A stretch of 64,000 nt of DNA from the NCBI RefSeq assembly GCF_900129785.1, contig NZ_FSRC01000001.1, positions 1,302,001-1,366,000 on the forward strand. Direction: 5' to 3'. This DNA is from Algoriphagus halophilus. Its GTDB lineage: Bacteria; Bacteroidota; Bacteroidia; Cytophagales; Cyclobacteriaceae. A program made the translations under genes and the position numbers. The notes under the pieces are model-generated. The model saw only the letters and a program-made list of their open reading frames with translations, searched no databases and was not told where the DNA came from. The stretch's first letter is position 1. The number at the start of each line of letters is the position of its first letter. Shown here in pieces: positions 56,045 to 64,000 of the stretch.

Positions 56045-57097
56045 ATGAAGTACCTGGTAACCGGAACTGCAGGATTTATTGGATATCATGTTGCAAAAAA
56101 ATTGTTGGAGAGAGGGGATGAAGTTGTGGGGCTTGATGTCATCAATGACTATTATGACATAAACCTGAAGTATGCGCGATTAGCTTCTATGGGGGTTGAA
56201 AAAGAAGAAATTTCAAATAATAAATTGGTTCAATCTTCGGATATACCTTTCTATAGATTTATCAAATTAGACTTATCCAAAAAAGAAGATCTACTTCACC
56301 TCTTTGCTCAGGAAAAGTTTGATGTGGTGATTCATTTGGCTGCCCAAGCAGGAGTGAGGTATTCCTTGACACATCCTGAGGTATACATAGAGAGTAATAT
56401 CATTGCTTTCCTTAATATATTGGAGTCTTGCCGTTTTCATCCTGTCAAGCATTTGGTTTACGCGTCATCAAGTTCGGTATATGGGGCCAATGAAAAACTT
56501 CCTTTTTCAACTTCTGATTCTGTTGATCATCCCATCAGTTTATATGCTGCTTCCAAGAAATCCAATGAATTGATGGCTCATACCTATAGTCATTTATTTA
56601 ATATTCCAACCACAGGTTTGCGGTTCTTTACAGTGTATGGACCTTGGGGGCGACCTGATATGGCCCTATTTCTATTTACTGAAGCAATCCTAAAAGGAGA
56701 GCCTATTAAGGTCTTTAATTTTGGAAAAATGAAGCGGGATTTCACCTATATAGATGATATTGTAGAAGGAGTAATCAGAGTTGCCGATAGACCTGCTTCA
56801 CCAAATGCGGACTTTGATCCTCAAAATCCAGATCCAGGAAGTGCCAGAGCACCTTTCAAAGTATATAATATAGGAAATTCCTCTCCTGTGCTCTTGATGG
56901 ACTATATCCATGCGATTGAAGATGGACTGGGTAAGAAAGCAGAAATGGAATTATTGCCTTTACAACCCGGGGATGTTCCTGCCTCTCATGCAGATGTATC
57001 CGATTTAGTGAGAGATACTGGGTACAAGCCAGAAACCTCTATTACGGATGGAGTAAATGCATTTACAAAATGGTATCTAGATTATTATAAGAAATAA
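56045..57097 (+). CDS. UDP-glucuronate 4-epimerase-like NAD-dependent epimerase
   Basis: A 350-residue extended SDR. The Rossmann motif is [14 protein letters not shown], followed by the [15 protein letters not shown] insert typical of UDP-glucuronate 4-epimerases (LspL/WbnF/Cap1J type). [14 protein letters not shown] supplies the catalytic Ser, and [14 protein letters not shown] the YxxxK motif. [19 protein letters not shown] fits the same group. It would supply UDP-galacturonate for a surface polysaccharide. It lies 11 bp before rfbB. Confidence 0.9.
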   Translation: MKYLVTGTAGFIGYHVAKKLLERGDEVVGLDVINDYYDINLKYARLASMGVEKEEISNNKLVQSSDIPFYRFIKLDLSKKEDLLHLFAQEKFDVVIHLAAQAGVRYSLTHPEVYIESNIIAFLNILESCRFHPVKHLVYASSSSVYGANEKLPFSTSDSVDHPISLYAASKKSNELMAHTYSHLFNIPTTGLRFFTVYGPWGRPDMALFLFTEAILKGEPIKVFNFGKMKRDFTYIDDIVEGVIRVADRPASPNADFDPQNPDPGSARAPFKVYNIGNSSPVLLMDYIHAIEDGLGKKAEMELLPLQPGDVPASHADVSDLVRDTGYKPETSITDGVNAFTKWYLDYYKK

Positions 57098-57108
57098 CAT
57101 TCTTAATC

Positions 57109-58164
57109 ATGAAAAAATCAATTTTGATCACTGGCGGTGCTGGTTTTATAGGAAGTCATGTGGTTAAACTTTTTGTCTCGAAGTATCCCGAATACACGAT
57201 TGTAAATTTGGATGCTTTGACCTATGCTGGAAATCTCGAAAACCTGAAAGAAATAGAAGGGGCTTCCAATTACTTTTTTGAAAAAGTGAATATTCAAGAT
57301 GCTGCTGCCCTTGACCAGGTTTTCTCAAAACATGGGATTACCGATGTAATTCATTTAGCAGCTGAATCTCACGTGGATCGATCTATCTCTGATCCTTTGG
57401 CCTTTGTGAAAACCAATGTATTCGGAACAGTAAATTTGCTGAATTCTGCCAAGAAAGCCTGGGCTGGTGAATTAGGTAATCACTTATTTTACCATGTTTC
57501 CACCGATGAGGTTTATGGTTCCTTGGAAGATGGTGGGTTCTTTTTGGAATCTACTCCCTACGATCCTCAATCTCCTTATTCTGCGTCAAAAGCTTCTTCA
57601 GACCATTTTGTAAGAGCCTACGCCAATACTTATCAAATGAATACGGTAATCTCCAATTGCTCCAATAATTATGGTCCGAATCACTTTCCGGAGAAATTGA
57701 TCCCATTGTGTATTCATAATATCAAGAACAACAAGCCTCTTCCGGTGTATGGAAAAGGAGAAAATATCAGGGACTGGTTATTTGTGATTGACCATGCAAG
57801 AGCAATTGATACCGTTTTTCATCAGGGTAAATCTGGAGAAACCTATAATATCGGTGGTTTCAACGAATGGAAAAATATTGACATTGTCAGATTGCTTTGT
57901 CAAAAAATGGATGAAAAATTAGGAAGAGAGAAGGGTACCTCTGAAAAACTAATCACCTTTGTAAAAGATCGTGCGGGCCATGATCATCGATATGCCATAG
58001 ACGCCACCAAAATCAAAGAAGAATTAGGCTGGGAGCCTAGTTTGCAATTCGAAGAAGGGATAGAGATGACCATAGATTGGTACCTGAATAATCAAGAGTG
58101 GTTGGATCATGTCACTTCAGGAGCCTATCAGGATTACTATACAGAATTGTATGAAAATAGATAA
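57109..58164 (+). CDS. rfbB: dTDP-glucose 4,6-dehydratase
   Basis: A 351-residue extended SDR that makes dTDP-4-dehydro-6-deoxyglucose for rhamnose and other deoxysugars. Motifs are ITGGAGFIGSHVVKLF, LAAESHVDRSI, the catalytic STDEVYGSLEDGGFF with Asp and Glu, SPYSASKASSDHFV and NCSNNYGPNHFPEKLIPL. rfbA, rfbC and rfbD are not adjacent, so they must lie elsewhere. Residues 197-255 have a decayed copy at 63181-63357. Confidence 0.95.
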   Translation: MKKSILITGGAGFIGSHVVKLFVSKYPEYTIVNLDALTYAGNLENLKEIEGASNYFFEKVNIQDAAALDQVFSKHGITDVIHLAAESHVDRSISDPLAFVKTNVFGTVNLLNSAKKAWAGELGNHLFYHVSTDEVYGSLEDGGFFLESTPYDPQSPYSASKASSDHFVRAYANTYQMNTVISNCSNNYGPNHFPEKLIPLCIHNIKNNKPLPVYGKGENIRDWLFVIDHARAIDTVFHQGKSGETYNIGGFNEWKNIDIVRLLCQKMDEKLGREKGTSEKLITFVKDRAGHDHRYAIDATKIKEELGWEPSLQFEEGIEMTIDWYLNNQEWLDHVTSGAYQDYYTELYENR

Positions 58165-58273
58165 GAATCTGTAGTCCATAAAAAAAGTACTTGTACTACC
58201 TCCAAAGTTTCTTTGGATTAAGTATTGGATAAATTGAGTAACCTAGCATAGTATTTCGTTTTTAACCCTGGGA

Positions 58274-59341
58274 TCAATCATAAACCCACCAGTCAGGTGT
58301 AATACTTGTCCATTCACGGCCTCCAGCACGCGCTTCACAGGAAAGGCATTCAGAGGGATATTGATTGGTGGGTTTTCCGGGGATAAAATTGCAGATAGGC
58401 TGCAAGTAAATAGGAGAAATCTCAGAGGTCACGTAGAACCTCGATATAGATGATTTTGCAACTTCAAAAAAGCCAAGAATAAGCTCATTTGGATTTTCAG
58501 TATTTACGATGTTTCCCACTACCGGAGCAGGAGGTATATCAAAAAGAGATCCTTGGTTGTTGATGACAATATTTATTTTTTCCCAATACTGAAATGCCTC
58601 TCTTTTAATGCTGAGCTGTTTGACAGTCACAAAATATGGGAACAAAAATGCATTATCAATTTTCCTGGTTGCCAATAAACTCTCAGTTTGCCGATTTGAA
58701 GTAACTGTTCCGTCAAATAAATTGACCCGTGAAGGATCCATCACGTCAAAAATAAAACAAGGTGGAGGAGGAGGGGTAGCAGGAGGAATCCAGAGTAACT
58801 GCCAATAGTGTGCTTCCTCTACGACCCACCTAATGAATAGTTGGTCTTTTGTTTCCGGTAACTCTGATTTGGTGAAAACTTTAAAAACATACTCATCCTC
58901 TGAAGATTTAAACGGTTCATACGCAACTTCATAACTGAGATCGTCTTTCCCAACAGCTGAAGGCAATTCTTGAAATGATGACCTGTAAGTCGTTCCATTC
59001 AAAATCACTTCAATTGCATAACTTTTTCCTTCTGCTGCATGTATGCCTTGCAATTCATAAACACCATTCCCTTTGTTAAGATAGGCTATTTTTTCCTCGC
59101 CATCCGTCAGTAAATAAACGGCTGCATTTGAAATACCTTTAGGACGAAAACTTAATGGTGCCGTGGTACTGATATTGACCAAATGCTTGTCTTCACTATC
59201 AGTAAACAATCCATAGATGATTAATTGCCCCTCTTGTGTTTCCTGCCAAAAATCAAGTCTGTCAATGCAGGAAACCGTTACCAAAATCAAAGAAATCAGA
59301 CAAGTTAGCTGCTTTAATGTTGAATAAAGGTTCTTTTTCAT
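58274..59341 (-). CDS. DUF4249 lipoprotein
   Basis: A 355-residue protein with a lipoprotein signal, the lipobox Cys being at residue 25 (VTVSCID). It has the features of DUF4249: IDRLDFWQETQEGQLIIYGLFTD, then VNISTTAPLSF and VYLLTDGEEK, a polyproline stretch (TPPPPPC) and a Cys-containing tail ending in ITPDWWVYD. It is a paralogue of the gene upstream. Such proteins are encoded with TonB-dependent receptors and probably sit at the cell surface, perhaps as substrate-binding partners. Confidence 0.88.
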   Translation of the reverse strand: MKKNLYSTLKQLTCLISLILVTVSCIDRLDFWQETQEGQLIIYGLFTDSEDKHLVNISTTAPLSFRPKGISNAAVYLLTDGEEKIAYLNKGNGVYELQGIHAAEGKSYAIEVILNGTTYRSSFQELPSAVGKDDLSYEVAYEPFKSSEDEYVFKVFTKSELPETKDQLFIRWVVEEAHYWQLLWIPPATPPPPPCFIFDVMDPSRVNLFDGTVTSNRQTESLLATRKIDNAFLFPYFVTVKQLSIKREAFQYWEKINIVINNQGSLFDIPPAPVVGNIVNTENPNELILGFFEVAKSSISRFYVTSEISPIYLQPICNFIPGKPTNQYPSECLSCEARAGGREWTSITPDWWVYD

Positions 59342-59375
59342 CTCCAGATACTATTCAAAGCCAACCCAAAAAGTT

Positions 59376-60452
59376 TCAATCAAACTTCCACCAATCAGGA
59401 GGAGTGTTTGTCCATCTTCTCCCTTGGGCCCGTGCATCACAGGACTTGCATTCAGAGGGGTAAGAGTTTTCGGGTATACTTGGGAAATACTGACATGGGT
59501 CGACCAGAGAAAAGGGTACATCTGCCCGTGTAGTATAAACCCTGGTCACTTTGGTTTTGGCGACTTCAAAAAAACCTAAGACTATTTCATTCTGATCTTC
59601 AACATTGGAAATGTTTCCAATTACTGGAGCAGGGGGTATATCAAATAAAGATCCTTGATTATTGATCACAATTTTTATTTTTTCCCAATACTCATAGGCT
59701 TCCCGATTGATGCTAAGTTGCCTAACTGACACAAAGAAAGGGTATAGGAAGGAATTGTCTACCAACCTTTTCCCCAATACAAAATTTCCTATACGGGAAC
59801 TTGAACCCGATCCGTCAAACAAATTAATTCTATCGGGTTCAATAACATCCGATATAAAACAAGGTGGTGGAGGAGGGGGCGGAAACCCTGTGCCTGGAAA
59901 ATGTAACAAAGGCCAAAAATAAGTCTCTTCAACCGTCCACCTAAGATAGATCGGATCAGAAGAACTAGGCAGCGTCGTTTCTGAAATAACCGTAAAAACA
60001 GACTCTGGAGTTTCCGTTCTAAATGGTTCTTTGTTAAATTCAAAACTGATATTATCATCTGCAAGAAGTTCAGGCATCTTCTCATATTTTGAGATATAGA
60101 CGTTATCCTCTAGAATCACCTCAAGGGCATAACTTTCTCCTTCTATTGCAGCAAATCCTTCTAATATATACTCCCCTGATCCGGTAGAATTGTATCTATA
60201 CTTATCTCCTGATGCTGTTAATAGTGAAACCCTAGCATCCCTAACACCCATTGGTGCAAGTCCTACAGCAGATGTTTTTGATACTGAAACAATTTGTCTT
60301 TCAAAGTTATCGGTCAAAAGCCCATAGATTACTAATTGCACTTCTTGGTCTTCGTCGAAAAAATCAAGTTTTTCAATACAGGAAGACAGCAGAAAAAAAA
60401 TAGGTGAGAACACCACCAGCAGTTGGACATATTTTGTTTTGCGTGAGATCAT
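59376..60452 (-). CDS. DUF4249 lipoprotein (paralogue)
   Basis: A 358-residue lipoprotein, Cys25 in the LLSSCIE lipobox. The same layout as the downstream paralogue: EKLDFFDEDQEVQLVIYGLL, VSVSKTSAVGL, a longer polyproline stretch (GFPPPPPPPC), WEKIKIVINNQGSLFDIPPAP and the tail YPSECKSCDARAQGR then PPDWWKFD. Its ATG overlaps the stop of the TonB-dependent receptor (ATGA), so it is translationally coupled to it; the second copy follows after 34 bp. Confidence 0.9.
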   Translation of the reverse strand: MISRKTKYVQLLVVFSPIFFLLSSCIEKLDFFDEDQEVQLVIYGLLTDNFERQIVSVSKTSAVGLAPMGVRDARVSLLTASGDKYRYNSTGSGEYILEGFAAIEGESYALEVILEDNVYISKYEKMPELLADDNISFEFNKEPFRTETPESVFTVISETTLPSSSDPIYLRWTVEETYFWPLLHFPGTGFPPPPPPPCFISDVIEPDRINLFDGSGSSSRIGNFVLGKRLVDNSFLYPFFVSVRQLSINREAYEYWEKIKIVINNQGSLFDIPPAPVIGNISNVEDQNEIVLGFFEVAKTKVTRVYTTRADVPFSLVDPCQYFPSIPENSYPSECKSCDARAQGRRWTNTPPDWWKFD

Positions 60453-62866
60453 TTGCCAAAGGAAACAGTGTAGGTGAAAGATGGAAAAACGGAACCCAAG
60501 ATGGAAACCTGAAAAGGGATCAACCTTTGTGATCTTCCTTCTCTTTGGAAAAATACCGAATAGGCATTTCTTCGACCGGTAAGGTTGTAGACACTAAAAT
60601 TGATCTTGTCATCCCATTTTCTTACAAATCCATTGGTTAGGTAAGAAAAGTCAATTCTAAAGTAGTTTGGAATCCTAAATTCATTTCTATTCCCAAAATT
60701 TGGAACAAAAACCCCTCCTACGACATAGTTAGAGGTAAGTCCAGTAACCGGCCTGCCCGACGAAAAATTGAAATTCATATTGAAAGTTTTCCCCTTTCTG
60801 AAATGGATGTTGGTAACTAGTGAAACGGTATGAGGCTTGTCAAAATTGGTAGCAAACCAGTTGCCCTGATTGACTTGAATTTGAGGAAATTCGGAGGTGG
60901 TTCTGATCAAGGATCTAGTATAGGTGTAAGCAAGCCAACCTGTGATACCACCACTGTTTTTTTGGATCAATACTTCAGCACCATAGGCTCTGCCTTCTCC
61001 TTGGATCAATTCGGTTTCTAAGTGCGGATTTACAAACAAATCAGCAAAATCCCGGTATTCCAATTGATTGTCTGTCGTCCGATAAAATCCCTCAAGAGAG
61101 GTAGACCACATATCTTCCTTGAAGTTTCGGAAGTATCCCAAAGAAACATTATAGGATCGTTGTGGAAGGATATAAGTTGTACTCAGCTGCCAAAGGTCTA
61201 TTGGTGTTGGACCCGTAGCATTGGAGATGGTCTGTAGGTATTGGTTCAAAACCGAATATCCGCCTTTGATAGAACTAGAATTTCCTAAAGTCCAACGGAA
61301 GGAAAGCCTTGGCTCAAGACCATTGTACTTCACTACTTGTCCACTTTCTATAAAATGAACTCCATCAATCGTCAACCTTGATCTTGGAACTCCTTCTTGA
61401 TATCTAAAGACTGAATCGGGTCCTTGTTGTATATAATTTGAATATCTGATTCCTCCAGAAACAGAAAAGTTTTCTGAGGGATTCCATTCAGCAGATACAA
61501 AGGGAGCAAATTCCAATCCTCTCTCTTTCTGATTGGTCTCTGCCTCAATCCCGGATTCTTCCGTGAGAGGGCTGAGAGATTCGGGCCTCATTTTGTATTG
61601 GATAGCCTCAGCACCAAAGTTAATGTCCACCTTTTCGAGCGTTAAAAACCCGGTTATTTTTCCTTGGTAGTAGTAAAGACCATTTTCAATTTTTGATGGG
61701 TCTATTTGAGAGGGTTCAAAAAAACTATTGTTGAATGAACCAAAAGCCGCCATTCCTATCAGAGAGAAATTATCGGTCAATAAATTGCGGCTGGTCAATG
61801 ATCCCACGAGATTATCCCATTCAAATCCAAACTGATTGGAAAACCTGAAATAATCTCCGGTAGTTAGCAAGTTAAAATCAAGGCTGTTATTCTCAGAAAA
61901 TTGGTGGTTGATTCCCAAATAAAGATCGTGGAAGTTAATCTTACTATTTTTGACATCCACCTCATTTACTTTGTTCAAAATCCAATTGGTGTTGGATAAT
62001 CTAGAGGCAAAAATTAAGGAGGTCTTTTCGGGAACGATAGGTCCTTCTATCAGGAATTTGCTGATCGAGGTTCCTAGAGAAACATTTCCTTTCCAGTTTT
62101 CTCTGCTACCTTTTCTCATTTCAATGTTCAATGCTGACGCACTCCTTCCTCCAAAGTAGCTTGGGACTGTTCCTTTAAACAAAGTGAAGTTTTGGAGTAC
62201 ATCACCATTAAATGAGGATAGGAAACCCAAAGCATGACTGTTACTAAGCACTATCGCCTCGTTCATCATGATCAGATTTTGATCTGCCTGACCACCCCTA
62301 ATATTCATTCCTGCAGAACCTTCACCTACAGAATTCACTCCCGGCATGGATTGAAGCACATTAAATACATCAGACTCGCCTAAAAATGCTGGGACTAATT
62401 TTATTTCATCGATGTTCATTTTGGTAACCCCGGTAATGGCTCCCCGGATGTTTCTATCTCGCTCCTCTGCTTGTACCGTAAATACCTCCAATTCAAAATC
62501 TTGATCGGTAAGTGCTAAGTCCAATTGGCCATCTCCATATAGAAAAACGATGTATCGAGCTGGTCTCTTCCCAAATTGCCGGAAAACGATCCGGTGTTTT
62601 CCTGAATCAAGTGAAATTGAATATTGTCCCTTCGAATCAGTGTTGTTTCCACCGAAGATTCCGTCTATATGAATGGAAACACCTTCCAATGGTTCGGAAG
62701 TCTCATATTGAATGATCGTACCTTTTAATAAATATTTTGATCTTTTGGATCCAGCTTCCTGTTCAAATCTGATTTCTGTAAATTCATTCTGTGCATAACC
62801 TGATTGGAAATGAAAAGCCAATAATGGCATCAGTATCAGGAATAAAAGTTGTGGTTTGGATGTCAT
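60449..62866 (-). CDS. TonB-dependent receptor
   Basis: 805 residues from the ATG at 62866 (MTSKPQLLFLILMPLLAF), which begins a signal peptide; 20 codons upstream are open but unlike a signal. After a CarboxypepD_reg-like domain (about 50-130: LLKGTIIQYETSEPLEGVSI) comes the plug (DVFNVLQSMPGVNSVGEG, MNIRGGQADQNLIMMNEAIV) and a beta-barrel of about 550 residues ending in an aromatic strand (FTYTVSFGK). It imports an unknown ligand across the outer membrane. It is the first gene of the operon with the two DUF4249 lipoproteins. Confidence 0.92.
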   Translation of the reverse strand: MTSKPQLLFLILMPLLAFHFQSGYAQNEFTEIRFEQEAGSKRSKYLLKGTIIQYETSEPLEGVSIHIDGIFGGNNTDSKGQYSISLDSGKHRIVFRQFGKRPARYIVFLYGDGQLDLALTDQDFELEVFTVQAEERDRNIRGAITGVTKMNIDEIKLVPAFLGESDVFNVLQSMPGVNSVGEGSAGMNIRGGQADQNLIMMNEAIVLSNSHALGFLSSFNGDVLQNFTLFKGTVPSYFGGRSASALNIEMRKGSRENWKGNVSLGTSISKFLIEGPIVPEKTSLIFASRLSNTNWILNKVNEVDVKNSKINFHDLYLGINHQFSENNSLDFNLLTTGDYFRFSNQFGFEWDNLVGSLTSRNLLTDNFSLIGMAAFGSFNNSFFEPSQIDPSKIENGLYYYQGKITGFLTLEKVDINFGAEAIQYKMRPESLSPLTEESGIEAETNQKERGLEFAPFVSAEWNPSENFSVSGGIRYSNYIQQGPDSVFRYQEGVPRSRLTIDGVHFIESGQVVKYNGLEPRLSFRWTLGNSSSIKGGYSVLNQYLQTISNATGPTPIDLWQLSTTYILPQRSYNVSLGYFRNFKEDMWSTSLEGFYRTTDNQLEYRDFADLFVNPHLETELIQGEGRAYGAEVLIQKNSGGITGWLAYTYTRSLIRTTSEFPQIQVNQGNWFATNFDKPHTVSLVTNIHFRKGKTFNMNFNFSSGRPVTGLTSNYVVGGVFVPNFGNRNEFRIPNYFRIDFSYLTNGFVRKWDDKINFSVYNLTGRRNAYSVFFQREGRSQRLIPFQVSILGSVFPSFTYTVSFGK

Positions 62867-63180
62867 ATTCCTATGGAATAGACTTTCCTTTAATGTTCTA
62901 AAAAAATGTTTATAATTGATTTTCAATGGGTTGAATTTGGGTTGTTGAATTGAATTGGTACTTCATTTTTTTAAATTTCAAGATTGACTTTTTACAATTC
63001 CCAGTAATATAGAACCTCGTTATGAAATATTAATTATTCTGATATTGAATTGAAGTATTTTTAAGATTTCTTGAACAACTAGTTGTTTTCCAATTACAAG
63101 AGTCAGTATACCAGTAAATTATATAATTCGGACATAGATAAAAAGGAATTTTTTATCTTAAATTTTTCTCGTCCTGGGGG
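62867..63180. other. AT-rich intergenic region upstream of the receptor gene
   Basis: About 314 bp. It must carry the receptor promoter on the minus strand, but I see no exact TAnnTTTG with a spaced TTTG. No ORF or RNA gene is recognised. Homology to rfbB begins near its right end, at or just before 63181. Confidence 0.5.
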
Positions 63181-63357
63181 ATGATTCCACCATGGGTTCT
63201 AACTATCAAGAACAACAACCCTCTTCAAGTGTATGGAATGTTTGAGAATACCGAGGGCAGTTTGTGGGTCGGTGACCATTCAAGAGCAAATTAATTTTGT
63301 TTTAATCAGGGTAAACCTGGTGATACCTATGCTTATCGTGGCTTCAATAGAAGAAAA
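63181..63357 (+). pseudogene. Decayed rfbB fragment
   Basis: Translated without gaps, this stretch aligns with residues 197-255 of the intact RfbB (57109-58164). Over residues 205-255 I count 28 identities in 51, for example IKNN-PL-VYG, DH-RA, F-QGK-G and GFN. A TAA at 63292-63294 replaces an Asp codon, there is no start and the rest of the gene is gone. The homology may run a little further, to the end of the next gene. It is a relic of a second dehydratase copy. Confidence 0.85.
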
Positions 63358-63387
63358 TTACTGACTTTTATTGATTGGTTGGTATCC

Positions 63388-64000
63388 CTACTTTCTTGTT
63401 TGACTTTTGAAGTCAGGCTTTTTTTTGTCAAATAAATAAAGGAATAATCCCAAGGCCATAATTCCAATTCCTGCTAAACTCTCCCAAGGTCTGTCCCAAA
63501 ATAGGTAGCAGCTAATAGCAAGACTAAAAACGATGTATACCCATTGTAATAGCGGTTTGAAAGGGGTTCGGAAACCTGAACTTTCCCGAATTTTAAGGGA
63601 AGAATAAATGGTAATCGTTCCCATCAATTGAAGCACAAAACCAGCATATATCAAGACCTGTTCGAAAGAGCCGGATAAAAATAAAAGTAAGCTAATAAGT
63701 GTATTTAATCCAATGGCAACTATGGGAATCCCATTTTTATTTTCCTTGGCAAGGGGTTTCCAGAGCTTGAAATCTTTGGCCATGGCGTGGGTAATCCTCG
63801 GACCTACCCAAGTATATCCACTGATGGTGGCCATTAATTGAATAGCAATAAAAAAACTGATCCAACTAGCGCCTAAAGGCCCCAGTAAATTTTCAAAAGA
63901 GATCTTAGCTACTTCAACGTTTCCTTTTAAATCAGAAAGCGAAGCATGTTTTAGCAATACATATTGAAATAAAACATACAGGATTAAAACCAAGATAGTC
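63388..64000 (-). CDS. APC-family amino acid permease (N-terminus beyond window)
   Basis: The frame is open through the window edge, so only the C-terminal 203 residues are seen. They contain about six membrane helices. The IAIQLMATISGYTWVGPRITHAMAKDF segment with its following KENKNGIPIVAIGLN loop is typical of APC-superfamily permeases (the helix 8 to loop region). It probably imports or exchanges an amino acid. It lies 30 bp past the rfbB relic on the opposite strand. Confidence 0.85.
   Translation of the reverse strand, partial: TILVLILYVLFQYVLLKHASLSDLKGNVEVAKISFENLLGPLGASWISFFIAIQLMATISGYTWVGPRITHAMAKDFKLWKPLAKENKNGIPIVAIGLNTLISLLLFLSGSFEQVLIYAGFVLQLMGTITIYSSLKIRESSGFRTPFKPLLQWVYIVFSLAISCYLFWDRPWESLAGIGIMALGLFLYLFDKKKPDFKSQTRK

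Noticed and set aside
58757..58790. G-rich plus-strand tract that could suggest a G-quadruplex (also near 59864-59882)
   Set aside because: It is the complement of the proline codon run in the DUF4249 genes, so protein constraint explains it.

Overview
The window looks like a chromosomal segment of a Bacteroidota bacterium, most likely order Cytophagales and close to Cyclobacteriaceae such as Algoriphagus. That placement is inference from gene content: DUF4249/TonB-receptor operons, CarboxypepD_reg-like domains, DUF4412 and DUF1343 (NamZ) proteins, a fold-III arginine decarboxylase, the AT-rich composition, near-absence of Shine-Dalgarno sequences, and promoters of the Bacteroidota type (-33 TTTG, -7 TAnnTTTG). 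I saw no rRNA, tRNA, CRISPR array, insertion sequence or prophage.

Layout. 1-9.6 kb: housekeeping genes, mostly on the minus strand (cinA cut by the window edge, an SDR, folA, a DUF4412 protein, fmt, namZ-like), then a LolC/E-type permease, a DPM1-like glycosyltransferase, an ATP-grasp protein and a TPR lipoprotein. 9.6-14.2 kb: histidine operon hisG-hisD-hisC-hisB on the minus strand, preceded by a His-rich leader peptide, hairpins and a consensus promoter. 14.3-24 kb: a small SPFH-associated-type protein with an in-frame stop in its membrane segment, SUI1, a tandem UspA protein, menA, a glutathione peroxidase, argS, an arginase-family enzyme, a methionine-type aminotransferase, an orphan protein and arginine decarboxylase. 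24-32 kb: a 924-residue surface-type protein, then a five-gene minus-strand operon whose neighbours all overlap by 4 bp (small membrane protein, sodium:solute symporter, GH88-like hydrolase, OYE-type flavin oxidoreductase, SDR), which looks like a dedicated uptake and catabolic pathway for an unknown carbohydrate-derived substrate.

32-47 kb: accessory genes: an orphan Cys-rich protein, DUF418, an S9 peptidase, DinB, a periplasmic MBL-fold enzyme, three tandem secreted esterases, DUF2306, AlkB, an AHSA1/SRPBCC protein, a NudK-type Nudix hydrolase and a D-threonine-aldolase-like enzyme. 47.5-53.9 kb: alaS-gatB-thioredoxin lipoprotein, then proC on the opposite strand. 54-58 kb: a membrane protein plus XRE regulator pair under a promoter overlapped by a palindrome, followed by surface-polysaccharide genes (GT4, UDP-glucuronate-4-epimerase-like, rfbB). 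58.3-62.9 kb: a TonB-dependent receptor with two paralogous DUF4249 lipoproteins. Beyond it lies a decayed fragment of a second rfbB, and the window ends inside an APC-family permease.

The strongest signals for follow-up are the histidine leader/attenuator, the promoter-overlapping palindrome of the regulator pair, the five-gene catabolic operon, the rfbB relic and the interrupted membrane segment at 14.4 kb.
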